From assembly GCF_000820765.1 (NCBI RefSeq), contig NZ_CCYH01000017.1, forward strand, positions 1 through 47,099: DNA of 47,099 nucleotides. The letters are read 5' to 3'. Positions 17,998 through 27,679 of this stretch are shown here, in pieces. The stretch comes from Candidatus Soleaferrea massiliensis AP7 (lineage in GTDB: Bacteria; Bacillota; Clostridia; Oscillospirales; Ruminococcaceae). Both the position numbers and the translations under genes were made by a program. The notes under the pieces were generated by a model that saw nothing but the letters and a program-made list of their open reading frames with translations, did not search any database and had not been told where the DNA came from. Within the stretch, counting starts at the first letter, position 1. Each line of letters opens with the position of its first letter.

Positions 17998-18656
17998 AGC
18001 CAGTATCCCTTTCCGCGGATGTTTTGCAGAATCTCCCGGCCGCTCGCATCCGCCAGCTTCCTTTTTAAACGGCTGAAATGTACTCGCAGAATGGATGAAG
18101 ACGGGTCGAAGGTTTCATCGTAAATATGCTCTGCGACTTCTTCAGCCGTGGTGACGTGCGGATGCTTCTGCGCAAGATATTCCAGAATATCAAACTCTTT
18201 GGGCGCCAATTCAACCAGGACTCCGCCTACAGTGGCTGTCCGTGACGCCGGATTGACGGACAGCTCCCCAATGGTGATGACCGGGCTTGTCCTTCCATGA
18301 AAGCGGCGGACCACCGCCTGAATTCTTGCCCGCAGCTCCAAAAGCTGGAACGGTTTTGTGATGTAGTCGTCCGCGCCCAGGTCGAGTCCCATGGCGCGTT
18401 CCTCAATTTCGTCCCGCGCCGTGATGATAATCACCGGCGTTTCCACACCGGAATCCCGGAGAAACTGCAGAATATCGGTTCCATCCTTGTCCGGAAGGTT
18501 GAGGTCGAGCAAAACCACATCGTATTCGTTTGCATAGGCTTTTTCTTCTCCCTCCAGTCCCAGATTTGAAACGTCCGCATAAAAACCGTATTTTTCGAGT
18601 CCCAGTTTCATCGATAAAGCCAGACCCTGATCGTCTTCTATGATTAAAAGCCGCAT
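17979..18656 (-). CDS. OmpR/PhoB-family response regulator
   Basis: The 225-aa protein has a receiver domain (acidic pair EDD at 7-9, phospho-acceptor Asp51 in LLDLNLP, TAR and TKPF switch residues) and a C-terminal winged-helix DNA-binding domain ending in RGKGYWL. It is the first gene of the minus-strand cluster and overlaps the kinase start, so the two form a two-component pair. The cluster resembles peptide-antibiotic sensing and detoxification modules (RR-HK-ABC), with the regulator activating the transporter genes. A possible -10 TATAAT lies at 18694-18689 without a good -35, which fits an activated promoter. Confidence 0.93.
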   Translation of the reverse strand: MRLLIIEDDQGLALSMKLGLEKYGFYADVSNLGLEGEEKAYANEYDVVLLDLNLPDKDGTDILQFLRDSGVETPVIIITARDEIEERAMGLDLGADDYITKPFQLLELRARIQAVVRRFHGRTSPVITIGELSVNPASRTATVGGVLVELAPKEFDILEYLAQKHPHVTTAEEVAEHIYDETFDPSSSILRVHFSRLKRKLADASGREILQNIRGKGYWLCEKEN

Positions 18657-18767
18657 TCATAAATTCCCCCTCATGAGTATTCATGATTATTATATCAAAT
18701 AAAATGTTGCTTTAGTGCTTCTATCCTTCGAAAGTTTACATGGAGTGCGGACAGTTTCTATTTTAAA

Positions 18768-18798
18768 AAGATCAGCGAAGGGGATATTTGCTGATCTT
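18768..18798. repeat. Hairpin in the divergent intergenic region
   Basis: AAGATCAGC (18768-18776) pairs with GCTGATCTT (18790-18798). The region 18660-19200 otherwise shows no gene I trust; short frames there have no ribosome binding site and resemble nothing. Confidence 0.4.
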
Positions 18799-19201
18799 AC
18801 ATCACAGCCCCAGTGAATTGGGTGTCTGCACAAGCCTTGAGAATCCGGCGCTCAGCAGACCTTGGAATATGGATCAATCATCTTAACTTTACATGCCGGG
18901 AAAGTGAATCGAAAAGAAAAAAAGTTATGCCGAACTGTAATCTTACTCAGTAAAGTTAATGAACAGTAGGATAGAGGGGAAGTGCAGAATAAAGTCCTCG
19001 CACCGAACAAAACTGCAATGCTGTTTGTCTGCATTTCATGAAATCGGCCATCAGCCTTCCACTTCGTTCTGCAGGAAATAACAACGCTCCAATCCCTGAT
19101 ACACATGAATTTGGGCATGGAAAATGACGATATGAGATTGGGGCATTCATGTTGGAATATCAATGTTCCCGCCGTTTAGAAGAGCGGATAATCCATTCTT
19201 A

Positions 19202-19228
19202 CCAAACAAATAACAACAATTTGTTTGG
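19202..19228. repeat. Palindrome upstream of the RHS promoter
   Basis: CCAAACAAA (19202-19210) and TTTGTTTGG (19220-19228) are perfect complements around a 9-nt loop. It could be a regulator site or a weak terminator before the RHS gene. Confidence 0.4.
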
Positions 19229-19254
19229 CGTATTAAATAGTTATATAAAATTAA

Positions 19255-19325
19255 TGCATAAAATAACTGAATATTGCATAAAATATGAAATTTGTGTTGA
19301 CGAAATGCGATTTATGTCGTATAAT
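19255..19325 (+). promoter_or_regulatory. Sigma-A promoter of the RHS toxin gene with upstream direct repeat
   Basis: TTGACG (19297-19302), a 17-bp spacer and TATAAT (19320-19325) form a near-consensus promoter about 220 nt before the RHS start. Upstream of it TGCATAAAAT occurs twice, 20 bp apart (19255-19264 and 19275-19284), that is two helical turns, as expected for a regulator bound on one DNA face. The 200-nt untranslated leader is unexplained. Confidence 0.7.
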
Positions 19326-19543
19326 ACAATTATAAATCCTATAAATTATCAGATATCCGTTTTTTGTTTTGATTGGGTCATCTTGTTGCAACAATCGTGC
19401 AGAATACAGTCAGGTTTTCAGTGGAAACCTGGTTCATTTCATATAGTGCCCTCTATCGTTCTATGGGATCCCCTGTTATTTTGGGGATATGTAGATACAC
19501 GTCAACATCCACACAGAGACCATCATCAATGGGAGGAACTATT

Positions 19544-22500
19544 ATGAACAAAAAGAAAAAAGCACGCAGAACACTTGCAATGACCCTGATTTTTACGATC
19601 ATGCTGCAGCTGATCCCACCGGGAATCAGTAGTTTTGCAGCGACGGAATCCACTGGGCAGACGGCCAGGGAGGAAGAAGCTGGGCGGATTATCGCGGAAT
19701 TGACGGACAAAAGAACGGAGAATGAAAAGCATTTTCTTTTGGAAGACGGCACCATACAGGCGGTCAGTTATGGAGTGCCGGTTCATTATGAAGACGGCGG
19801 ACGGTGGAAAGAGATCGACAATACTCTGGTCGATGCAGAGACGGAGAACGGGACGGGACAGGTATACGAAAATACAGCCAACAGCTTTCAAGTGCAGTTT
19901 GCAAAAGAAGCGGATGAAGAACAGCTGGTGACCATCCAGGACGAAGGGTATCGCATCAGCTGGTCTTTTGTAGAGCCGGTGTTCAGATCAAGAACGGCAG
20001 ACCCACAGTTGGAACCACTGATCATGCGGGAAATAACGGCTGATGTCACCAATTTTGAAATGCAGTCAATGCCACAAGATGCGCAAGAGCAGACAAACGC
20101 GGAATACCTGGATCAGTCGAAGGTGAATGCGCAGATTGTGTATCCGGAAATCAGAGATGGCGTCGACCTGCAGTATCAGGTGCAGCCAAAGGGTGTAAAG
20201 GAAAACATCGTTGTAAAAACCAGACAAGAGCAGTATGATTATTATCTGAAGCTGGTTGCAGAAGGGGTCATGCCGCAGAAACAAACGGACGGTTCGATCG
20301 CCTTTGTATCAGAAGATGCGCAGGAAACAGTTTTTACGATCCCTGCTCCGTATATGTACGATGCCGGCGGGGCATACAGCACCGCGGTGACACAGGATGT
20401 ATCGCCATATGGAGATGGTTACCTGTTGCATGTTGCAGCAGATAAAAATTGGATGAACGATGAAAAACGTCAGTTTCCAATTGTAATTGACCCGGAAGTG
20501 GAGATGCAGTACAAGTATAATTCGGGTGCGATGCAGGAAACGGTGGACAGCTCACAGCCGGATACGAATTTCCATTATGAGAGGTACAGTTATGTCGGTG
20601 AGACAGCCAACGGCATACAAAAAACCTATGTTCGGCTGCCGCTGCCCGAATTGCAGAATGGGGATCAGATTGTAAGTGCGGTGTATACGGCATTTATGGA
20701 GGATTCTGATGTGTATTCAGCCTTTTGTTTCCCTATGCAGGTAAAAAAAGTGAGCAGCAGCTGGGATGAATCTGTCACATGGAATACCCGCCCGAATATC
20801 CATTCAAGTGAAGAGATTGTGGACGTTGCGATCTATGATTATGTTGCTATGTCAGGAAAAAGTTCAGCATCTGTAGATATTACGCAGCTGGTCAAAAAAT
20901 GGTATAACGGAGAAGAAAATTACGGATTTGTTTTAGAGCCGGGAGAGCGTACCGACACCTACAACAACCAGACTGTTCCTATGCGTTCCATCTATTATGC
21001 AAGCTGGCATGAAACGCTTCCCATGCTTACAGTTCGTTATGTCAACAATAATGGTTTGGAGGATTACTGGTCCTACCGTACGGTGGAGGTTGGCGCGGCA
21101 GGAATCGGATACGTCAATGATTTCACCGGAAACCTTGTGTTCACACATGGTGATGCGGCTACAACTGGTGACTTAATGCCGGTTTCAGTGAGCCATGTTT
21201 ACAACAGCAGTCAGAATGACAGCAATACGTCTTTTAAACCTTATGCGGGTAAGGGTTGGATGCTGAGCCTGCACCAGAGCTTTGTTCCAATTACCAATCA
21301 GGGACTGTTGGACAAAGGATATCGATATCTCTATACAGATGAGGACGGAACGGTCCACTATTTTAATGATACCCATGATTATGACGGTCTTGGACTGACT
21401 GTTTCGAAAAATCTGTCCGATACGGAGCACTATTATGTCCTGACAGATACCGGAGACGGCAGGATGTTCTTTGACCAGTCGGGTAAACTGACACGTCTGC
21501 AGGACGGCAAAGGGCATGCGGCGGATTTGACCTATACGAACGATGTGCTGACCAGTATCACCGATGCGTTGGGACAATCCATTACGCTAACTTCCAATAC
21601 AGACGGGTATTTGACCAAAGTGACCGATCCTGCTGGACGAGCCATCAGTTATACATACGATCAGGACGGATATCTGACCGGTATCACCTATCCAGATGAA
21701 ACCTGTTCTGTTTATTCCTACAGTGAGGATCATCTGCTTAATAAAATCACCGATCCAACAGGGTATAGTATTCAGTATGAATATACGGAAACTGCCCCCA
21801 AAAAAGTACATTATATCAAAGAATATGCGGCGCAGGCGCTTGGGCAGACGATGGAACTGATTTATGGAAACGACAATACAACGAAATTCCGTACCGCCGG
21901 TCCGGATGATATCTTCGGCAACCAGGACGATGAAATCATTACCTGCAACTATGACGACATGGGCAGAGGGTACAGCTGCTATGATCAGGATGGTTATGGT
22001 GTGGCCAACACATACCTGGATGATATCGGCAGCCGCAGGAATAAGATTTCCAACCGCGTCAATCTGATCAAACCGGCAGTCAACCTGTTGTACAATCACA
22101 GTGCGGAACAGGATGGATATTGGACAGCGGCTGCAGAAAACACCGGAACAGCCGGAATGACAGATGATGATGCTTATATTGGGTATAAAGCATTCCAATT
22201 CTCTACCACTGCAAAGACCCAGAAAGCACACTATACAAAGACACTGAACCTGAGGCCGGGCAGCTACACCTTCTCCGGATATGTCAGCACAGCGGGTCTG
22301 GATGGAACCAGGGGAGCGGTGCTTAAAGCGGAGATCAGCGGCACGCCCCAGATCCTGAAGGAGTCCGACCCTGTCAGGGATACAAACGGGCAGTGGAAGC
22401 GGGTGCAAACCACATTTGAAGTTACGGACGCGTCTCAAAATGTGACCTTGTCATTCGGTATCGAACATACGCAGGGAACCGCACGCTTCGATGCTTTGCA

Positions 22501-25500
22501 GTTGGAAGAAGGTACGGTGCCAAATGAATACAACCTGCTTGAAAACGCTGGTTTTGAGGATGACGAGATTGGTACAGCAGCGCCTCCTACCGCCTGGAAC
22601 AAAAACTATGGCGAGTCAGATTACTATTTTGGTGAGGTGGTCAGCGGAGGTCAGAAACAGGGCGAACAGTATTTTAAGCTGAAAGGAACACAGTATGACG
22701 TTTCCGGATTTAGCACCTATGAAAAAAGCCTATCCCAAAACGTCCCGGTGAATGCAAGCGCCGGTGATATGTATGTACTCAGCGGATGGATCAAGGTGAA
22801 TCCGACAAAGCAAAGCCCGATCATTTGGGGGGATTACGCTCTATATGCCCCTTCGTTCTACTTCGACGCGACCGTGAAGGTGGGAAATTCCACGACTGTC
22901 CAGCCCATCAGCATTAACAAACACACAACTGACTGGCAGTATTTCAGCCATGTGCTGTCGTTTGAAGATGTCTCAGGACAGATTGACCAGATTGGCATGC
23001 AGGTCACCTATACCAACAACATCAACGCGGTTTGTCTGGACGGGCTGCAGCTGAGCCGCAGTTATGTTGAAACCTATCAATATGATGAAAACGGCAATAT
23101 CGTTTCACAGACAACAGCGGACGGCCAGCAGGGAAGCTATACCTACGATGCCAACAACAACCTGACCGGAAGCAGCGACAGCCTGGGCAACAGCGAAGAC
23201 TATACCTACGATGAAAACGACAACCTGATACAATCCAATAATGGTGATGGCACCTACAGCCACTACAACTACGATGAACACGGCAGACCGACCTTCAGTG
23301 CGCTGGGAGACGCCAATGATCTGGTGGCGGCAACGATGAGGATTCGGGAAGAAACAACCTATTCTTCATCCGGATTGGTGACCAGCCAGACCAACTCGAT
23401 GGGAAAAACCAATATCTACACGGTCGATGACACGAAGGGCCTGACTACATCCCAAACTGACGCCTTGGGAAACCGGATTTCCTATCGTTATAACGCTGAC
23501 AACGACAGGCTGGAGACAATCACCGCAGACCGGGATACCGACAGTGTTTCCATCGGTTACAGCTATAACAGCGGCGGAAGGCTGTCCCAAATCCTGCACA
23601 ACGGCTTTGCCTACAATCTGGGCTATGACGGTTTTGGCAACCAAACCTTTATCAAAGCGGGCAGCCAGAACCTCACGTCGTATGAATATGGCCCTTACAA
23701 TGGAAAGCTGCAGAAAACCACCTATGGCAACGGGGATTATGTCGAGAATATCTACGACCAGTATGGCAGAAGCATTGGCACGAAATTTAACGGTACAGAA
23801 AAATACAGTGTCCAGTACGCCCCGGACGGCTCGGTTGAAAAACATCTGGATCATGCCAACAATGTGACTTATACATATGAATACGATGCGCGGGGCAATC
23901 TCGTCAGACAGGTTGGCAGCGATGGCAGCAGGATCGAGTACATCTATGACAATAAAGGCGTGCTGTCTGAGACGCAGTATACCGTGAACGGGCAGACACG
24001 GACAACATCGGTCACCTATGACGACAACAACCGCATCACTTCACAGAAGTTTAATGACACAGAGGAATACCGCGTGACCTATGACGGTCTTGGAAGACTC
24101 TTGGGAACCCGGAAGTATCATCTTGGACCTGCGGAAACGCTGGTAACCGACATGCAGGTTCAGTACGCAGCGGATCGCGGTGCAGAAGGATACACCACGC
24201 AGGCAGCCAGCTATCTGCTGGATGGGGCAACGTTTGAGCAGGTCAATCAGTTTGACGATAACGGCAGAATCACCAGCTCCGGTGAGAATGGCGGAACCTC
24301 TTTGAACTATACCTATGATGAACTCGGGCAGCTTGTCAAAGAGGTCAACAGCCAGACCGGCAAGACAACGGTGATCAGCTACGACGATGGCGGCAACATC
24401 CTGAGCAAAAAGGTGTATCCCAATGGGCAGGCAGCGGAAAATGAGCCGGAAAAGACCTATGCCTACACCTATGGCGATGTGAACTGGCCGGATAAGCTGA
24501 CGGCGTTTGACGGCAAAGCGATCACCTACGATGCGATCGGTAATATGACCGGCTATGACGGCAGAACCTACAGCTGGGTGGATGGCCGGAAGCTGGCGTC
24601 GATTCGGGGCGGCGGACTGGATCTGTCCTATCAGTACGATGCGGATGGACTGCGCACAAAGAAGACGTCCGGCGCAAGTGAAACGGAATATTTCTATGAA
24701 GGCAGCCAGCTGGTGCATGAACAGCGGGGGAACGACAGCATCTGGTATTATTACAACGCGGACGGCACCCCGTTCGGCATTGAATGGAATGGAACGATGT
24801 ATTACTATTCCTCGAATGCACAGGGGGACGTCTGTAAAATCTACGATGCAGCGGGAAATGTGCAGGCACATTACCAGTATGACAGCTGGGGCAACATCAC
24901 GGCAGTTCTGGATGGAAACGGCGGCGCAGTCACCAGTCAGAACCACATCGCGCACGTGAACCCGCTTCGTTATCGGGGATACTATTATGACAGCGACACG
25001 GGGTATTATTATCTGCAGAGCAGGTACTATGATCCTGAGATGAGCAGGTTTATCAGTGCGGATGCGATAGTAGGTGCCAATGAGGATATGCTGGCATATA
25101 ATTTGTTTGCTTATTGCTCAAATGATCCAGTCAATTTTGTTGATTATGGAGGAGCATTAGCATTAACCTCTATTTATAAATATGCACAGCGATTTTTCAA
25201 ATTGGTGATTCCTCCATATCGAGCAATATCATCGGCTCAAAGGAATTCTAATCGGTCATATAACAGTAAATTGAGTTTTTCAGGATATATCTATGATCAA
25301 AGTGTTGGAAGTGCATCCAGAGCAAGAATGGGATTTTGGACGGGCAGTTATAATGGATGCGGCTGGATAGCAACATACAATGTGAATTTAATGCTGGGAT
25401 CACCGGTGCATCCGAGCAATATCATCTATTATTATGAACGCTGGGGCTCAATTCTGCAAGGTGCTTTTGGAGTATTGCCTGATGCTGTTGCAGATTATTT

Positions 25501-25756
25501 TAGATCGCGTGGCAGAAGGGTATCACAGTTAAACCTTACCAATAGTGGAATTGATAAGTCGATCAAGGGGGCCAGAGGCAGTGTTCTGATGTATGCACAT
25601 AGTAAAGGTATGCATTATATTGCGATCAGATGGACTGGCAAACAATTTCATGCATATAATTTTACAGGGTCAAGGAGTTATAGATCTTTTTCGTCTATTG
25701 AAGGGTTCTTACGGTCAAACTCTTATAGAGCGATTTCCCTTATCTCGATTCGTTAG
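19544..25756 (+). CDS. Secreted RHS/YD-repeat polymorphic toxin with papain-like C-terminal tip
   Basis: The 2070-aa protein is of WapA-like plan. It has a Sec signal peptide (1-31), a DNRLRE-like region (about 320-500), YD repeats (TYTYD-like motifs from about 640), carbohydrate-binding-like beta domains around 880-1170, more YD repeats, and the RHS core end RYRGYYYDSDTG and DPEMSRFISAD (Asp1830). After the core, sequence and base composition change. The last 200 residues are the toxin tip, with NGCGWIATYN (Cys1939), MHYIAIRW (His2024) and HAYNF (Asn2039), the order of a papain/C39-like cysteine peptidase. RHS shells enclose such tips for delivery to competing cells. I chose the ATG behind GGGAGGA at 19531; upstream codons in frame lack a signal peptide. 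Confidence 0.9.
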   Translation: MNKKKKARRTLAMTLIFTIMLQLIPPGISSFAATESTGQTAREEEAGRIIAELTDKRTENEKHFLLEDGTIQAVSYGVPVHYEDGGRWKEIDNTLVDAETENGTGQVYENTANSFQVQFAKEADEEQLVTIQDEGYRISWSFVEPVFRSRTADPQLEPLIMREITADVTNFEMQSMPQDAQEQTNAEYLDQSKVNAQIVYPEIRDGVDLQYQVQPKGVKENIVVKTRQEQYDYYLKLVAEGVMPQKQTDGSIAFVSEDAQETVFTIPAPYMYDAGGAYSTAVTQDVSPYGDGYLLHVAADKNWMNDEKRQFPIVIDPEVEMQYKYNSGAMQETVDSSQPDTNFHYERYSYVGETANGIQKTYVRLPLPELQNGDQIVSAVYTAFMEDSDVYSAFCFPMQVKKVSSSWDESVTWNTRPNIHSSEEIVDVAIYDYVAMSGKSSASVDITQLVKKWYNGEENYGFVLEPGERTDTYNNQTVPMRSIYYASWHETLPMLTVRYVNNNGLEDYWSYRTVEVGAAGIGYVNDFTGNLVFTHGDAATTGDLMPVSVSHVYNSSQNDSNTSFKPYAGKGWMLSLHQSFVPITNQGLLDKGYRYLYTDEDGTVHYFNDTHDYDGLGLTVSKNLSDTEHYYVLTDTGDGRMFFDQSGKLTRLQDGKGHAADLTYTNDVLTSITDALGQSITLTSNTDGYLTKVTDPAGRAISYTYDQDGYLTGITYPDETCSVYSYSEDHLLNKITDPTGYSIQYEYTETAPKKVHYIKEYAAQALGQTMELIYGNDNTTKFRTAGPDDIFGNQDDEIITCNYDDMGRGYSCYDQDGYGVANTYLDDIGSRRNKISNRVNLIKPAVNLLYNHSAEQDGYWTAAAENTGTAGMTDDDAYIGYKAFQFSTTAKTQKAHYTKTLNLRPGSYTFSGYVSTAGLDGTRGAVLKAEISGTPQILKESDPVRDTNGQWKRVQTTFEVTDASQNVTLSFGIEHTQGTARFDALQLEEGTVPNEYNLLENAGFEDDEIGTAAPPTAWNKNYGESDYYFGEVVSGGQKQGEQYFKLKGTQYDVSGFSTYEKSLSQNVPVNASAGDMYVLSGWIKVNPTKQSPIIWGDYALYAPSFYFDATVKVGNSTTVQPISINKHTTDWQYFSHVLSFEDVSGQIDQIGMQVTYTNNINAVCLDGLQLSRSYVETYQYDENGNIVSQTTADGQQGSYTYDANNNLTGSSDSLGNSEDYTYDENDNLIQSNNGDGTYSHYNYDEHGRPTFSALGDANDLVAATMRIREETTYSSSGLVTSQTNSMGKTNIYTVDDTKGLTTSQTDALGNRISYRYNADNDRLETITADRDTDSVSIGYSYNSGGRLSQILHNGFAYNLGYDGFGNQTFIKAGSQNLTSYEYGPYNGKLQKTTYGNGDYVENIYDQYGRSIGTKFNGTEKYSVQYAPDGSVEKHLDHANNVTYTYEYDARGNLVRQVGSDGSRIEYIYDNKGVLSETQYTVNGQTRTTSVTYDDNNRITSQKFNDTEEYRVTYDGLGRLLGTRKYHLGPAETLVTDMQVQYAADRGAEGYTTQAASYLLDGATFEQVNQFDDNGRITSSGENGGTSLNYTYDELGQLVKEVNSQTGKTTVISYDDGGNILSKKVYPNGQAAENEPEKTYAYTYGDVNWPDKLTAFDGKAITYDAIGNMTGYDGRTYSWVDGRKLASIRGGGLDLSYQYDADGLRTKKTSGASETEYFYEGSQLVHEQRGNDSIWYYYNADGTPFGIEWNGTMYYYSSNAQGDVCKIYDAAGNVQAHYQYDSWGNITAVLDGNGGAVTSQNHIAHVNPLRYRGYYYDSDTGYYYLQSRYYDPEMSRFISADAIVGANEDMLAYNLFAYCSNDPVNFVDYGGALALTSIYKYAQRFFKLVIPPYRAISSAQRNSNRSYNSKLSFSGYIYDQSVGSASRARMGFWTGSYNGCGWIATYNVNLMLGSPVHPSNIIYYYERWGSILQGAFGVLPDAVADYFRSRGRRVSQLNLTNSGIDKSIKGARGSVLMYAHSKGMHYIAIRWTGKQFHAYNFTGSRSYRSFSSIEGFLRSNSYRAISLISIR

Positions 25757-25770
25757 GAGTGTGAGGATTA

Positions 25771-26172
25771 ATGAAATTAAAATGTAGTATCTTTGCATGT
25801 ATATTGATCACTTTTATCTTCTTAATGAATTGGTTTACGACCCCAGAACTGGAAGGTGTTTGGGAAAGTGAAAATCCGAACATAACCATTGATTTTTCGC
25901 CCTCATCATATTATACTTCCGGGTTTTATGAAACACCGAATGGAGTAACAAAAATTGTTTGGTTCCTCGATCAAGGAATTGGATTGGAAATAAGTGATTA
26001 CGAAACCATAGGACGCCTTGTAATGGGTACGTATGATCCTTATTTTGTAGGTACATACCATTATAGAGGAAAGGATACACTCGTATACAACGTTACCTAT
26101 TCAAAATATGGAGATGTAAAGAAAATCATCTTCCACAGAAAAACAGATGACAGTAATAGCATAGTTGAGTAG
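25771..26172 (+). CDS. Candidate immunity protein for the papain-like tip
   Basis: The 133-aa protein has one N-terminal membrane segment (about residues 6-21) and a small, probably all-beta domain rich in Tyr, starting LEGVWESENPNITIDF. It begins 14 nt after the RHS stop, the usual place for the immunity gene of a polymorphic toxin, and shares the low GC content of the tip. I recognise no family. A membrane anchor with an outward domain would suit protection against a protease arriving from outside. The role is inferred from position. Confidence 0.65.
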   Translation: MKLKCSIFACILITFIFLMNWFTTPELEGVWESENPNITIDFSPSSYYTSGFYETPNGVTKIVWFLDQGIGLEISDYETIGRLVMGTYDPYFVGTYHYRGKDTLVYNVTYSKYGDVKKIIFHRKTDDSNSIVE

Positions 26173-26178
26173 AGTGAA

Positions 26179-26224
26179 TGTGGAGATTTCTCTGTTTATA
26201 ATATAAGACAGTGAAATCTCCACA
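26179..26224 (+). terminator. Hairpin closing the first toxin-immunity pair
   Basis: TGTGGAGATTTC (26179-26190) and GAAATCTCCACA (26213-26224) are perfect complements. RHS core homology of the next module begins exactly at its end. Confidence 0.6.
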
Positions 26225-26362
26225 GCAATTCTGAATGGGGCTGGCAGCGCAGTCACCAGCTAGAACCACATCACACACGTGAACCCGCTTCGTTATCGAG
26301 GATACTATTACGACAGCGACACGGGGTATTATTATCTGCAGAGCAGATAATATGATCCTGAA
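26222..26362 (+). pseudogene. Orphan RHS core fragment, module A
   Basis: This piece is closely similar to the core-end DNA of the full RHS gene (about 24900-25050) but has no start and carries two in-frame stops. A Gln codon has become TAG (26261-26263) and a Tyr codon TAA (26348-26350). The frame then runs on into the toxin tip. It serves as homology for recombination rather than as a coding part. Confidence 0.85.
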
Positions 26363-26971
26363 ATGGGCAGGTTTATCAGTGCGGATGATTCTGGCGTAGT
26401 AACGGATCAAGATCATTTGCTAACTGCAAATTTATTTGCATATTGTTATAATAGTCCAATAAACTTAATCGATATGAATGGAGAGAAACCAGTTTACCAC
26501 ATCAATTCTCAAGTTTCTGTTTCTAATTTTGTGGTCGGACCGCGTCGCTTTAATTGTTATGGATACGCCATCAATCGATTAAAGGTTATAAATCCAGGAG
26601 ATCTTTCCGCTTGGCCTGTCAATCGAGGATCCCCTGTACATAGTGTTGCAGATCGGGTTATTCGTGACATGAAGTGGACTGGAAGAACCGCTTCTAGAGT
26701 CAATAGTCCTTATACATATGTTGCTCGGGGGAAAATTTTAATTGCTTTAAGAATCACACCTTATGGTGCTTTATACGATTATCATTTTATGAGGAAAACT
26801 TATGGATCTGTATGGAGTTTTAAAGCTGGAAATTCTGGTCCTGTTATGGAATTGCGCAGTGGAAAAACGCCGAATAACGTAGATTGGGACGAGTATGCTA
26901 AAAGAAACAATAGATATGTAGTTAATACCCGCAGAAGATATACAGGAAGTATTATTTATATTAATGATTAG
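26363..26971 (+). CDS. Orphan RHS toxin tip A, NlpC/papain-like candidate
   Basis: The frame starts inside the core end (MGRFISADD) and goes on into a 170-residue tip unrelated to that of the full gene. FNCYGYAINRL (Cys about residue 63) and, later, YDYHFMRK (His about 135) followed by VWSFKAGNSG form the Cys-then-His pattern of NlpC/P60-like or papain-like enzymes. There is no ribosome binding site or signal peptide, so it is probably silent until joined to an RHS core. It is AT-rich. The enzyme class is a pattern-based suggestion. Confidence 0.6.
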   Translation: MGRFISADDSGVVTDQDHLLTANLFAYCYNSPINLIDMNGEKPVYHINSQVSVSNFVVGPRRFNCYGYAINRLKVINPGDLSAWPVNRGSPVHSVADRVIRDMKWTGRTASRVNSPYTYVARGKILIALRITPYGALYDYHFMRKTYGSVWSFKAGNSGPVMELRSGKTPNNVDWDEYAKRNNRYVVNTRRRYTGSIIYIND

Positions 26972-26998
26972 TGCGTAAATGGAAATGAGAGGAACAAA

Positions 26999-27631
26999 AT
27001 GAAATTAATAAAAATAATGCCGCTGTTTATTCTTATCATTTTGGCTTTATGCAGTTGCCATAGCAAAGAATTTACAAATATTATTAGTCAGTTAAATAAC
27101 GAAATTGTAATTACAGAACTTCCACTAGATTCTTCGAGTGGACTTGAATATCCTGCACGACCAAATGAGTTGCTTGGAATGAGATCCTATTTTTATACCA
27201 TAGAAGATATAAATAGCAACAAAAAAATTACTTGTTTACGAAGTTATAAAAACAGATACTACGCTGTATATCATATAAAAAATGATAACAGCAGAAATCT
27301 GTTCTATTTCATCCTTTTTGATGCAAAATGCCAAGTTGTCGATACGATGGCTGTGAGTAAACTGCCTGACAAGCAGACCTTCCTGGAAACGGTTAGAAAA
27401 AATGCTTCTTGGAAAGATGTGAAAAAATGCGATCCGGATGCAGAGCTTCTTCCCGATAATTATCAAGTCAGCTTTCATCGATTTGAAGACGGGACAATGG
27501 CAAGCGTCTACTATCAGGATACGGTGGATTCGGCAGATGGAAAAATTGTTGAAGATGTGATTGTATACGAAGACCCCATGCATTTTTTAGATTATCTGTT
27601 ACCCAAGGACTTGGCGGTTATTACGGAATAA
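26999..27631 (+). CDS. Lipoprotein, candidate immunity protein for tip A
   Basis: The 210-aa protein has a lipoprotein signal with lipobox LCSC (Cys about residue 20), and a mature domain I do not recognise. It lies 27 nt after tip A with a GAGAGGAAC ribosome binding site. A surface lipoprotein is a plausible immunity form against a toxin that attacks from outside or in the cell wall, in line with an NlpC-like tip. The base composition matches the tip and not the RHS core. Confidence 0.6.
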   Translation: MKLIKIMPLFILIILALCSCHSKEFTNIISQLNNEIVITELPLDSSSGLEYPARPNELLGMRSYFYTIEDINSNKKITCLRSYKNRYYAVYHIKNDNSRNLFYFILFDAKCQVVDTMAVSKLPDKQTFLETVRKNASWKDVKKCDPDAELLPDNYQVSFHRFEDGTMASVYYQDTVDSADGKIVEDVIVYEDPMHFLDYLLPKDLAVITE

Positions 27632-27643
27632 GCACAAGCAGGT

Positions 27644-27679
27644 CAATAAGGGAGCGGACTGTCATCTGCTCCCTTATTG
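27644..27679 (+). terminator. Hairpin closing module A
   Basis: CAATAAGGGAGC (27644-27655) and GCTCCCTTATTG (27668-27679) are perfect complements directly after the lipoprotein gene. Core homology of module B starts about 18 nt later. Confidence 0.6.

Noticed and set aside
18852..19163. 103-codon minus-strand frame between the response regulator and the RHS gene
   Set aside because: It has no ribosome binding site, odd composition and no resemblance to a known protein. It may be old remnant DNA, but nothing supports a gene.
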